DNA of 38,217 nucleotides from Bacteroidota bacterium (GCA_024642705.1 JAHEAQ010000010.1:56227-94443); one strand, 5' to 3'; numbered from the stretch's first letter, positions 16,926 through 25,768 are shown. Numbers and translations are program-made. Notes: a model not told the origin generated them from the letters alone.

Positions 16926-18335
16926 TTATATTTTTGTTAATATTTTCAGGGATTTTATCATTCTTTTATTGCTATAAATTTGAACAAATAAAATTTTTGT
17001 GCCAATGTCTTGCAAATTAATATTTTGATTTTGAGTGTCAATCGTTCCATTAATTATTTTTATTCCAGTAGTGTCTACGATATGGTATTCATATTTTTTG
17101 GTTCGATCGAAATTGTCAATATTTATATCAATTGACTTTGAATCAGAATTATAAATGATGCTAATTGAGGCGTCGTCAATTTCAGGAATTGAGGTGGAAT
17201 TTAATCCATAATCATATTCCATCCATTGAATTCCACCTGGAATTAATAAGTTATTGCTAAAATCAAAAAATGTGGCATGTTCCTGATGTGATCCTTGATT
17301 CCATTGATTCCAACAAGTCGATGAAACCCAAGAAGGTTCCCAATAACAAACACCAATTCCTCCACCCTCTATCACTGCTTTTGTTAAATCAATTAACCAA
17401 TTACGCTGGTTTTCAGGTGATGCTGGGCTATAATCTGGATGAACAGCTGAAATAATATTCCCAGCATTGTCATTAGATTCTGTGGTCCAAATATATCCTG
17501 TTTCAACAATTATAACGTCCTTATTGTATAAACCCTTTAATTTAATAATAACGTTTTTGGTATCTTCTATTGAAGTAGGCTTGTGCCATGCCCAATAGTA
17601 GGAGAGTCCAATCAGGTCAAAGTCAGTCACTCCATTATCTTTAAAGGCTTTAGCCATCCACTCTGCATTTTTAGGGTCTGCAATGTGGAGCATAATTTTT
17701 ACTGGTTTGTTTTTTGCCGCACTAAAGTCTCTTACAGCTTTAATTCCTGTGTTAAACAATGCAGCATTACGACTCCAATTTAAGGTCCACACTTGATTGT
17801 CAGCTGGTGACAGCAATATCCCTTTATTGGTTTCATTCCCAATTTGAACCATTTCTGGAGTTAAATTTGCAGCATTTAGTTCATTTAAAGTATTGCTTAT
17901 ATAATTGTAAAGAGAATCTTGCAAAAGAGGTAAATTGTTAACTACTCCCAACCAAGCATTAGGAACCAATTGCTTGCTAGGATCGGCCCAATTATCAGAT
18001 AGATGAAAGTCTAAAAGTACATTCATGCCATGATCTTTGGCTCTTTTAATAGCTTTCTTCACATCTGCAAGGTCAGAATAACGCCTTCCTTCATTCAAAT
18101 TGTCATACCATGAAGGCGTATGCCAAAGCCTCAATCGTACCAAGTTGTTTCCATGATCTTTATAAATATCGTAAACGTCCTTAGCTATGCCATTTTCTTT
18201 GTACACCACACCACAATCTTCCATTTCATTGACATAAGATTGATCAGCACCAAAATAAAATTGCTGACCAAAACCATCAACAGCAACCAAAGAAATTAAT
18301 GCCAGAAGCAGGAGAGGTATAGACTTGTATATCAT
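16926..18335 (-). CDS. GH53 endo-beta-1,4-galactanase
   Basis: A 469-residue exported glycosidase with a signal peptide ending near GFGQ (residue 24). The GH53 fold runs from about 27 to 350, starting FYFGADQSYVNEMEDCG, with RLRLWHTPSWY (67-77), LLDFHLSDNWADP (107-119), acid/base Glu168 in QIGNET and nucleophile Glu278 in VIIVETGY. GH53 enzymes cut beta-1,4-galactan of type I arabinogalactan. The last 85 residues look like a diverged T9SS sorting domain (IDINIDNF, then a terminal MIKSLKILTKI). It is convergent with the amylase fusion, only 2 bases between stops. A possible promoter (TTTTTTG, 23 bases or so, TATATATTG) lies close upstream. Its substrate does not match the alpha-glucan genes around it. 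Confidence 0.92.
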   Translation of the reverse strand: MIYKSIPLLLLALISLVAVDGFGQQFYFGADQSYVNEMEDCGVVYKENGIAKDVYDIYKDHGNNLVRLRLWHTPSWYDNLNEGRRYSDLADVKKAIKRAKDHGMNVLLDFHLSDNWADPSKQLVPNAWLGVVNNLPLLQDSLYNYISNTLNELNAANLTPEMVQIGNETNKGILLSPADNQVWTLNWSRNAALFNTGIKAVRDFSAAKNKPVKIMLHIADPKNAEWMAKAFKDNGVTDFDLIGLSYYWAWHKPTSIEDTKNVIIKLKGLYNKDVIIVETGYIWTTESNDNAGNIISAVHPDYSPASPENQRNWLIDLTKAVIEGGGIGVCYWEPSWVSSTCWNQWNQGSHQEHATFFDFSNNLLIPGGIQWMEYDYGLNSTSIPEIDDASISIIYNSDSKSIDINIDNFDRTKKYEYHIVDTTGIKIINGTIDTQNQNINLQDIGTKILFVQIYSNKRMIKSLKILTKI

Positions 18336-18455
18336 TGTACTTTATTTTGTTGCAATATATAGAAGGAAACAAGGAATGGAGCAAAAAAGATTCAAAAGGT
18401 ATCGATTCTTTATGATTTTTATTCAGATAGAAGTATGCATATAAATTATTATAAT

Positions 18456-18472
18456 GTGTAATATATTTACAC
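18456..18472. promoter_or_regulatory. Palindrome GTGTAA-N5-TTACAC upstream of the GH53 gene
   Basis: Six-base arms (18456-18461 and 18467-18472) flank TATAT, 121 bases before the GH53 start, in the 258-base gap between the GH53 and SusD genes. It resembles the inverted repeat next to the Nudix-type regulator, so it is a candidate operator. Apart from this and the SusD terminator the gap holds nothing recognisable. Confidence 0.35.
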
Positions 18473-18518
18473 CCAATTAAATAATTACTTTGAATGACGA
18501 AAATTCTGTTTTTTAAAC

Positions 18519-18556
18519 AAAAAAAATCAGGAATGAGTTTATTTCATTCCTGATTT
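18519..18556 (-). terminator. Rho-independent terminator after susD
   Basis: Thirteen-base stem AAATCAGGAATGA (18524-18536) pairs with TCATTCCTGATTT (18544-18556) around a 7-base loop. On the minus strand it runs into eight T residues (18519-18526), 38 bases past the SusD stop. Confidence 0.85.
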
Positions 18557-18593
18557 CCAAATTAATTTTAGTACACCAATTTATTTAAATATA

Positions 18594-20789
18594 TTAATAA
18601 CCAGTATTTTGTTCTAGTTTCGGATTAGCACCCAAATCAGATGAAGGAATAGGGAAAATATTTCTAAAAGCTCCGACAGAAGCACCTTCTTGAGTACCAC
18701 CTTTCCAAGTCCACAAATAATCAGATTGACTAAATTTATCAAACCTTACTAAATCCTGCCTTCTGTGGCATTCCCAGTACAATTCTCTTGCTCTTTCATC
18801 CAAAATATAGTCCAGTGTTAATTCAGACTCAGTAATGTTTCCAGCTCCTCCTTGGAAAGCTCTTTGACGAACTTTGTTAAGGTATTCAAGTGCATCAGCT
18901 TTTGTTCCGCCTTGACCACCTCTTAAAATAGATTCACTAGCCATCAGGTAGAAATCAGCTAGCCTAAACATTGGAAAATCTGTATCAGGGAAATCGGCAT
19001 CTGATCCTAAAGCTCCAGTAGAAGTAACATTTTTGAATTTTTGTACTGCATAGCCCTCAACAAATTGGGTAACGTCACTTATTTCTAAGGATTGCCCTGA
19101 TTTATAAAAAATTGCTCTTCTATCAAAATCTTTTGAATTGATCTGATAAGAATAATCCGGTTTGCCTAGATAAACGAATATATCATAGTTTCCAGCAACG
19201 TCAATTAATATATCATCGCCCGCTTGGTCAAGAATAGCGTCTGCTCCTGTATCTCCAAAATTAACAGCCCAATCATCATTGGCCCTAAATTTTATTCCAC
19301 CAACTTTTAAATTGATATTTATTTTATACCCTGTTATTGCAGGATCCCAAGTCATATCAATATCACTATCCCAACCTCCAGAAGTTGCATCTCCAATGAT
19401 TCCAAATGACCTTTTTTCCATAAAATAAGTATTGTTATTTAGATTTACATTGATATAATATAGTCCAGCTTCTCCAGCTACAATATTTGCACCATTTTGT
19501 TCTAAAGTACCATCTGCTCCATTATCTCCAAATTTAATTGCTAAGGAAGGAATCGTTGTGATTACGAATTCTGTGTTCGCTTCAGGAAAGTATTTGTAGC
19601 CTTCGAAAATCTTGTTTTTTAGCGGTGATGATAGAGAATTTTTGGTATCACTAGCATCAAAATTGTTAAATGATCCAGGAATATACACTTTAGGATATGA
19701 TTTCGTATTTCCTTCAGTAGCTTGTACAATAATTTGCGATCTTCCCGGGAATTTTGCGATCATTTCTTTAGTAGTTCTGGTACCGCCCCATCCACTTGAT
19801 ACACCTGATGTTAAAGGATTCATTGTTCCTCCGATTCCTGCGCGAATAATAAAAGTCATTCCACCCCATGTCCTTGTGTTAATTCCATCAAAAGTAACAG
19901 GGAAAATGATTTCTTTTGAAGTGTGGTTATCAGCAAGAAATAAATTCTGATATTCTGGAGTCAATTCATAACCTGCATTGATAATTTTTTTACAGTAAAC
20001 AAGGCAATCGGTATATCTTTCAGTGCCTGTATATACTTTTGCATTCAAATATAATTTAGCTAGCAAAGCCCAAACAGCTCCTTTGTCTGCTCTTCCGTAT
20101 TCATTTGCCCTTGCATCTGCAATAATAGGCTCAATTTCTAATAAATCAGATTCAATATATTTAAAAAGATCTGGACCTTTGATTTGATCAGGAAAAAAAG
20201 AGCCAACGATATCTTTTTCAGTTACAAAAGGTACATTTCTAAAAATATCTAGGGCATGGGAATAACTCAAAGCTCTAAGGAATCTTGCTTCAGCCCGATA
20301 GCCTTGAATTTCAGTTCTCAATCCAGAATCTACATTTCTACTGTCCAATTTTGCATCTGTGGTTTCTCTCATGAATTCATTGCAAAGTGCAATTTGATAG
20401 AAAATCCTTGAATAAAAAGCAAAAGAAAATCCATCCGCAGAAGTCCAGTTTTGAGCATGGAAATCAAGAATAGTTTGGTCATTCCACCCAATTAATGCTT
20501 CATCAGTTGTTAATTCTTGATGGTACCAAAATCCTCTTAAGTATTGGCCAAATCCTTCATCTATTCCTTCAATATCTGCCTGACCTGAAGGACCTTCTTG
20601 ACCACTAACCGAAAGCCCAGCATACAATTTAGCTAAAACTTGTTTGTAAGCTTCAGGGTTATCATAAACAACTCCTGAAGTAATTACATCCTCATCTAAA
20701 GGAATCGTATTTAGGTCTTTGAAGCATCCAGAAGTCGAAAATATTATGATGGATAGAAAGAATAATTTTATAATATTTGAATATTTCAT
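18594..20789 (-). CDS. susD: SusD/RagB-type glycan-binding lipoprotein with two inserted SusE/SusF-like starch-binding modules
   Basis: A 731-residue surface lipoprotein with lipobox STSGC (Cys22). The SusD N-terminal helices (LAKLYAGL, YRAEARFLRALSYSHALDIF, KGAVWALLAKLYLNA) and C-terminal signature (FRLADFYLMASESILRGG, LDYILDERARELYWECHRR, FPIPSSDL) are intact. SusD proteins are usually about 500-570 residues; the excess is an insertion of two beta modules at about 365-460 and 461-554. It sits between KFPG and DFDRRAIFYKSGQ, which are nearly adjacent in ordinary SusDs. The second module carries GIIGDATSGGWD and KFRANDDWAVNFG, the same consensus as the five-repeat protein next door. The ATG at 20789 is used; an ATG at 20825 lies inside susC. 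It pairs with SusC, 22 bases upstream. Confidence 0.94.
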   Translation of the reverse strand: MKYSNIIKLFFLSIIIFSTSGCFKDLNTIPLDEDVITSGVVYDNPEAYKQVLAKLYAGLSVSGQEGPSGQADIEGIDEGFGQYLRGFWYHQELTTDEALIGWNDQTILDFHAQNWTSADGFSFAFYSRIFYQIALCNEFMRETTDAKLDSRNVDSGLRTEIQGYRAEARFLRALSYSHALDIFRNVPFVTEKDIVGSFFPDQIKGPDLFKYIESDLLEIEPIIADARANEYGRADKGAVWALLAKLYLNAKVYTGTERYTDCLVYCKKIINAGYELTPEYQNLFLADNHTSKEIIFPVTFDGINTRTWGGMTFIIRAGIGGTMNPLTSGVSSGWGGTRTTKEMIAKFPGRSQIIVQATEGNTKSYPKVYIPGSFNNFDASDTKNSLSSPLKNKIFEGYKYFPEANTEFVITTIPSLAIKFGDNGADGTLEQNGANIVAGEAGLYYINVNLNNNTYFMEKRSFGIIGDATSGGWDSDIDMTWDPAITGYKININLKVGGIKFRANDDWAVNFGDTGADAILDQAGDDILIDVAGNYDIFVYLGKPDYSYQINSKDFDRRAIFYKSGQSLEISDVTQFVEGYAVQKFKNVTSTGALGSDADFPDTDFPMFRLADFYLMASESILRGGQGGTKADALEYLNKVRQRAFQGGAGNITESELTLDYILDERARELYWECHRRQDLVRFDKFSQSDYLWTWKGGTQEGASVGAFRNIFPIPSSDLGANPKLEQNTGY
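19128..19697 (-). other. Two SusE/SusF-like modules embedded within SusD
   Basis: Module 1 (19410-19697) starts PKVYIPGSFNNF, has IFEGYKYFPEANTEFVITT and ends AGLYYINVNLNNNTYFM, the classic SusE/SusF starch-binding pattern. Module 2 (19128-19409) has GIIGDATSGGWDSD, KFRANDDWAVNFG and AGNYDIFVYLG. Each is about 95 residues, and together they account for the extra length of this SusD. Confidence 0.8.
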
Positions 20790-20811
20790 TTTTTTATTTT
20801 TTAAGTCTAAA

Positions 20812-23760
20812 TTAGAATTCAACACTTACACCAAATACAAAAGTTCTTGGTCTTGGATAAACACTATTGTCAATCCCATTCCCTAATTCAGGATCAAGGC
20901 CCTCGTATTTTGTGATAACCAATGGATTTTGCACTGTTGCATAGATTCTACTAGTTTTTTTGATGATCTTTGTCAGGTTATAACCTAAGGTAATGTGATC
21001 AAGTCTGAAGAAAGATGCATTGGTTACAAAATGATCGCTAAATGTTACGGATGCTTGACGTTCTATATTATTCACTATGGCAGATTTGTTTATATTCCAT
21101 AATATTCCTGTTGATCCATAAAGTCGTTGATAATAACCCATGTCAGTTTGCACATTATTGTAAACATAATTGCCCAAATTGGCTCTTCCTGCAAAAGAAA
21201 AATCTAAGTCACCAACGGAAAGATTGTTAGTAATTCCAATGGTATAATCAGCGGTTGGGTTTTTATATCGATATTTATCGTCACTGTTGACTATCCCATC
21301 ATTATTCAAATCTTCAAATTGCCCTTCCAATATGTTTCCGCTTTCATCATATTTTTGTTTGTATACGAAGAAACTGCTTGGAGCATAACCCACAGTGTGA
21401 ATTTGGATATTACTACCAACTCCCCCTGCGATTCCACCTGTTAAAACACCAATATATTCTGGGTCATCAGTCGCCGTTAAATTGGTTATTTTATTATCAT
21501 TGAACGCTAAGTTAGCACCGATATCCCAAGTCACTTTATCATTTAATACTGGTGTAAAATTCCAAGAGAATTCAATCCCTTTATTTTGCATGTTTCCAAC
21601 ATTTGTTGTAATAAAGTTGGTTAAGTTAGTTCCAGCAGGAACTGGAATTCTATTCAATAAATCTTTGGTATCCCTTTGATAAATATCGATTGATCCTGAT
21701 ACTCTATTTTTTACAATTGAATAATCTACACCCAAATTGTAAGTTGTAGTTTCTTCCCACCTGATGTTTCCATCATAACCATTTGGTCTTAATGTTTGAA
21801 TAAATTGGTTTCCAAATTGATATTGAGCATTGGTTTGACCCACTTGATACCTAGCCAAATAAGCATAATAATCGCCGATTTCTTGTTGACCAGTAACGCC
21901 CCATCCTGCTCTGATTTTCAAAGCATTGAACATTTTATGATCATTTTCTAAAACTTTTACAGCTAATGCAGCAGCAGGAAAAAGGCCCCATCTATTTTCA
22001 GGTGAGAACCTTGAAGTGCCGTCTCTTCTTAAAGTAAAAGTAAACAGGTATTTATCGCTAAAAGTATAATTCATTCTACCAAAGAGAGATAATAAATAAA
22101 ATTCAGCAGGGTCACTGCCAACTTGTGTTTCAGACGGGGTGCCGGCTACATCCGAGTTTTTGAAAGAATTATCCACATTGAAATGTTGCCAAGAATATCC
22201 TCCTAAAACATCAAAATCATGCTTTCCTGCACTTTTTTTGTAATTCAAATAAAATTCTAAAAGTGAATTTTCTTTTGTTTGTTCGTAAGTATTGTCTGCT
22301 CCACCCCCATTGATCTGGTCAAAAGAAAAAGAAGCATTATTAGGCACATAATATGTTCCAGAACCATTTGCATAATCATAAGCTACATTTAGATTAGCTC
22401 TTAATCCTTCTAGAAATGGTAATCGATAATCGACTGAAGCATTTGTAATATAACGGACCACAGTGGAATTATCCTCTATCAGATCTAAAAGAGCAAGTGG
22501 ATTTGTTGGAGCCAAAGTATTAGGATTGCCATTTGCAATCGTCCAAGTCGTGTATCCACCATATTTACTTTCCGCGTCATAAACTTCTTGAGTTGGATCA
22601 AAGTTTAATGCATTACCAATTGCTCCTCTGCTTGCAAAATGATTGTTGGTCAACATACTTTTGAAATGTAATTTTATTTGCAAAGTATTGTTTAAGAATC
22701 CAGGATTAAGATTTATTCCAGTTGTAATTCGATTAAAATTATCTGTTTTAAGAATTCCGCCCATATCAGTATAACCAAGAGAAATTCGATAAGGTATTTG
22801 ACCAACTCCACCAGACAAGTTTAAGTTATGATCAGTTCCAATTGCGGTCTCATAAATTTCTTTTTGCCAATCTGTGTTAGCAGTTCCCATTAAATCTCGC
22901 ACTGGAGATCCTTCAGGATATCTTTCATTGATAACATTTCGAAATTCTTCAGCTGATAACGCATCTACATATTTAACAGGATCGCCAAAAGAAACATTTC
23001 CTGTATAGCCAACTTTTATCTTTTTGCCAAGTTCTCCCTTTTTGGTAGTAATCAGAATAACACCGCCAGCAGCTCTATTTCCGTATATCGCTGCTGCAGA
23101 AGCATCTTTTAAAACAGTCATACTTTCGACATCATTAGGATTGATGACATTTAAAGCATTTCTATTCCCAGAGATTCCTCCATTATCTAAAGGAACACCA
23201 TCAATTACAATGAGTGGGTCATTTGAGGCGCCTAATGAAGATTCACCCCTTATCCTAATTTTTGATCCTCCTCCAGGACTTCCATCAGTTGTGATTGCAA
23301 CTCCCGCAACTTTGCCAGCAAGCAATGCCTGAGGACTTGAAATATTACCTTTGTTGAAATCTTTGCTTGTAACGGATTGAATAGAACCTGTTGCGTCTTC
23401 TCTTTTAATGGTTCCATAACCTATCACCATTATCTCATCTAAGACTTCTCCAAATGCTAGCTTAATGGTTCCCAAGTCATTTCCCGTAATTTCTTGGTCA
23501 ATGGTTTGGTATCCTGTATATCTTATTTCTAAAACTGTGACATTGTTGGGTACAGTTATAGAAAATACTCCATCAAAATCTGTGGTCGTACCTATAGATT
23601 CGTTTTTCGCGACTACCGTAGCTCCAATCAAGGGGTCACCGTTTCCTGCGTCTACAATAATTCCAGTAATTATTTTTTGAGCATTCAATGAACTTAAAGG
23701 CACAATACCTAAGCAAATTGAAAAGCATGCAAATAGCAAATTTAATTTAGACAATTTCAT
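20812..23760 (-). CDS. susC: SusC/RagA-type TonB-dependent glycan transporter
   Basis: A 982-residue outer membrane transporter. The signal peptide ends at LNAQ (residue 28). The carboxypeptidase-D regulatory-like domain is at about 30-104, a TonB-box-like LDEIMVIGYGT at 107-117, and the plug at about 118-240 with LAGKVAGVAITTDGSPGG, IRIRGESSLGASNDPLIVID, VLKDASAAAIYGNRAAGGV. The C-terminal barrel ends VFGVSVEF with a terminal Phe. It imports oligosaccharides across the outer membrane using TonB energy, with SusD as the lid. It is the first gene of a susCD operon and is divergent from the five-module T9SS protein, with a TAnnTTTG box 37 bases upstream of the start. Confidence 0.96.
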   Translation of the reverse strand: MKLSKLNLLFACFSICLGIVPLSSLNAQKIITGIIVDAGNGDPLIGATVVAKNESIGTTTDFDGVFSITVPNNVTVLEIRYTGYQTIDQEITGNDLGTIKLAFGEVLDEIMVIGYGTIKREDATGSIQSVTSKDFNKGNISSPQALLAGKVAGVAITTDGSPGGGSKIRIRGESSLGASNDPLIVIDGVPLDNGGISGNRNALNVINPNDVESMTVLKDASAAAIYGNRAAGGVILITTKKGELGKKIKVGYTGNVSFGDPVKYVDALSAEEFRNVINERYPEGSPVRDLMGTANTDWQKEIYETAIGTDHNLNLSGGVGQIPYRISLGYTDMGGILKTDNFNRITTGINLNPGFLNNTLQIKLHFKSMLTNNHFASRGAIGNALNFDPTQEVYDAESKYGGYTTWTIANGNPNTLAPTNPLALLDLIEDNSTVVRYITNASVDYRLPFLEGLRANLNVAYDYANGSGTYYVPNNASFSFDQINGGGADNTYEQTKENSLLEFYLNYKKSAGKHDFDVLGGYSWQHFNVDNSFKNSDVAGTPSETQVGSDPAEFYLLSLFGRMNYTFSDKYLFTFTLRRDGTSRFSPENRWGLFPAAALAVKVLENDHKMFNALKIRAGWGVTGQQEIGDYYAYLARYQVGQTNAQYQFGNQFIQTLRPNGYDGNIRWEETTTYNLGVDYSIVKNRVSGSIDIYQRDTKDLLNRIPVPAGTNLTNFITTNVGNMQNKGIEFSWNFTPVLNDKVTWDIGANLAFNDNKITNLTATDDPEYIGVLTGGIAGGVGSNIQIHTVGYAPSSFFVYKQKYDESGNILEGQFEDLNNDGIVNSDDKYRYKNPTADYTIGITNNLSVGDLDFSFAGRANLGNYVYNNVQTDMGYYQRLYGSTGILWNINKSAIVNNIERQASVTFSDHFVTNASFFRLDHITLGYNLTKIIKKTSRIYATVQNPLVITKYEGLDPELGNGIDNSVYPRPRTFVFGVSVEF

Positions 23761-23796
23761 TTATAATAATTTATTGTTTTTTGTTTCAAACATCCT

Positions 23797-23804
23797 CAAA
23801 AATA
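23797..23804 (-). promoter_or_regulatory. susC: Candidate Bacteroidota -7 promoter box for susC (TATTTTTG)
   Basis: On the minus strand TATTTTTG (23804-23797) matches the TAnnTTTG -7 consensus and lies 37 bases before the susC ATG. A TTTTG upstream on the same strand (23832-23828) could be the -33 element, although the 23-base spacing is longer than usual. A TACTTTG on the plus strand (23818-23824) could serve the divergent gene, 52 bases from its ATG. Confidence 0.4.
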
Positions 23805-23824
23805 AAAAATTATTCCGTACTTTG

Positions 23825-23837
23825 TGTCAAAATGACA
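23825..23837. promoter_or_regulatory. Palindrome TGTCA-AAA-TGACA in the divergent susC promoter region
   Basis: Perfect 5-base arms (23825-23829 and 23833-23837) flank a 3-base spacer in the 115-base region between susC and the five-module gene. It overlaps the possible susC -33 element and follows the plus-strand TACTTTG box, so a bound protein could affect both directions. The binding protein is unknown. Confidence 0.4.
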
Positions 23838-23875
23838 TTAACAACTGTAAAATTAAAAATTAAAAAAGAAGAATT

Positions 23876-25654
23876 ATGAGATTACGTATACTTTTATCTA
23901 CAATTTTTTCCTTATTTCTAATTGGCCTTCATAGCCAATCCATAGGAATAATTGGAAGTGCTACTCCTGGTGGTTGGGATGTTGATACTAATATGGTTCA
24001 AGACGTAGATAGTCCTGAAATTTGGTCATTAAATTTGACACTAACAGATGGTGTAGTAAAATTCCGTCAAGACGATGCATGGACTGTGAATTGGGGATCT
24101 ACTGATTTTCCTGGTGGTATAGGAGTACAAGATGGTCCAGATATTCCTGTTTATGCAGGAGACTATCTTATTACATTGAACACCAATACTGGTGCATATT
24201 ATTTTGATGTGGATTCCGACATGGGAATTATTGGAGACGCGACACCTGGGGGTTGGGATTCAGACTCAGAATTGTATAAAGATCAAACAGATCCTAATAA
24301 ATTTTTCACAAAACTAGATTTAGTTGTTGGTGGAGCAAAATTTAGAAAAGATAAGGATTGGGTTACAAACTGGGGTTCTGCGGATTTTCCTTCAGGTACT
24401 GGAACCCAAGATGGTGATAATATAGCAGTAAGTAAAGCTGGTACATATTTTATAACCATTGATACATCAACTGGTGAGTACAATTTTGGAGAAGAAGTAA
24501 CATATACTTCAATAGGAATTATTGGTAGTGCAACTGCTGGCGGTTGGGACACTGATACTGAACTAAATCAAAATTCTAATAATCCTGATATGTGGTTTGG
24601 AAATATTGATTTAGTCGAAGGTGAGATTAAATTTAGAGCCAATAGTGATTGGGCTGTAAGTTGGGGTGGACCTGCTGATTTTCCTTCTGACACAGCTATC
24701 ATTGGAAGTAATGACAATATTGCTATTGGCGCAGACCAAGCAGGAACCTATTTGGTAAACTTTAATACAGAAACTGGAGAATTTAGTTTTTTACCTATAG
24801 TATATTATGAATCAATTGGTATTATTGGTGATGCAACACCTGGCGGTTGGGATAATGATTCTGATATGGTAAGAAGCGAAACGGATTCTGCACTTTGGAC
24901 TTTAAGAATTGTGCTCGCCGATGGAGAAGCAAAATTCAGAGCTAATAATGATTGGGTAACAGCTGATTGGGGATCTGGTGATTTCCCAGCTGGTGTTGGT
25001 GTTGCTGGAGGAGCAAATATTCCTGTCACAGCAGGTGAATATGTTATTAGTCTTAACACTACAACAGGCGCTTATAATTTCGATCAGATTTTTGTTTTTT
25101 CAACTGTTGGTTTAATTGGACCTGCAACTCCAATAGGTGATTGGGACACAGATGTGGACATGGATAAAGATGCAATCGACGAGCAATTATGGACAATTTC
25201 AAGCATTGATTTGGTAGATGGAGAAGCAAAATTCAGAGCAGATGATGATTGGGCAAAAAACTGGGGTGCTGAATCTTGGCCATCAGGTGTCGGTGTTCAA
25301 GACGGAGATAATATTCCTATTGTTGGTGGAACGTATAGAATAACATTAAGATCTGACGATGGTAGTTTTTCATTTGATGCACCTTCTTCGACTAATGAAC
25401 CTATTCTTAATGAGGTTAAATTATATCCTAACCCAACAAATAATTTGATTAACATTGAATTAAACACAGAAAGAATTTCTGGCTTGGTTAACATTGAAAT
25501 TTTAGACGTATCTGGCAAAAAAGTTCTTGTTACTCAAGAAAAAGCAGCTTCATTAATTCGATTAAATGTATCAGGTTTGAACCCAGGAAATTATTTCGTT
25601 AGAATGTACAACAAAGAATTCTTATTGGCTAAACCGGTAACTATTGTGAAATAA
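23876..25654 (+). CDS. T9SS-secreted starch-binding protein with five SusE/SusF-like modules
   Basis: A 592-residue secreted protein. The signal peptide ends near LHSQ (residue 21); the cleavage region has Ser and no lipobox Cys, so it is not a lipoprotein as SusE and SusF are. Five tandem modules of about 95 residues begin near residues 22, 116, 212, 313 and 410. The shared consensus is GIIGxATxGGWDxD, then KFRxxxDWxxNWG and a closing AGxYxIxxNTxTGxYxF. Residues 508-592 are a type A T9SS sorting domain (VKLYPNPTNN and the GNYFVRMYN segment). The Trp-rich modules suggest alpha-glucan binding; no catalytic motif is seen. It is divergent from susC and followed by a terminator. Confidence 0.9.
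   Translation: MRLRILLSTIFSLFLIGLHSQSIGIIGSATPGGWDVDTNMVQDVDSPEIWSLNLTLTDGVVKFRQDDAWTVNWGSTDFPGGIGVQDGPDIPVYAGDYLITLNTNTGAYYFDVDSDMGIIGDATPGGWDSDSELYKDQTDPNKFFTKLDLVVGGAKFRKDKDWVTNWGSADFPSGTGTQDGDNIAVSKAGTYFITIDTSTGEYNFGEEVTYTSIGIIGSATAGGWDTDTELNQNSNNPDMWFGNIDLVEGEIKFRANSDWAVSWGGPADFPSDTAIIGSNDNIAIGADQAGTYLVNFNTETGEFSFLPIVYYESIGIIGDATPGGWDNDSDMVRSETDSALWTLRIVLADGEAKFRANNDWVTADWGSGDFPAGVGVAGGANIPVTAGEYVISLNTTTGAYNFDQIFVFSTVGLIGPATPIGDWDTDVDMDKDAIDEQLWTISSIDLVDGEAKFRADDDWAKNWGAESWPSGVGVQDGDNIPIVGGTYRITLRSDDGSFSFDAPSSTNEPILNEVKLYPNPTNNLINIELNTERISGLVNIEILDVSGKKVLVTQEKAASLIRLNVSGLNPGNYFVRMYNKEFLLAKPVTIVK
23939..25378 (+). repeat. Five tandem starch-binding module repeats (about 290-bp period)
   Basis: Repeat starts are at about 23939, 24221, 24509, 24812 and 25103. 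The region coding GxATxGGWD is the most conserved; the fifth copy has PIGDWD instead of GGWD. The same module is found twice in SusD on the opposite strand. Confidence 0.85.
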
Positions 25655-25680
25655 ATAATTGAAATAAATAATAATTTATG

Positions 25681-25712
25681 AAGGGCCTTTCGAAAGATTG
25701 GCCCTTTTTTTT
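25681..25712 (+). terminator. Rho-independent terminator after the five-module gene
   Basis: Stem AAGGGCC (25681-25687) pairs with GGCCCTT (25700-25706) around a 12-base loop and runs into a T tract ending at 25712. It lies 26 bases past the stop codon. Confidence 0.85.
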
Positions 25713-25768
25713 ACTAAATATCATCTAAAACAATTAACATCTAGGGCTACTTCCCATTCTGAATTGAA

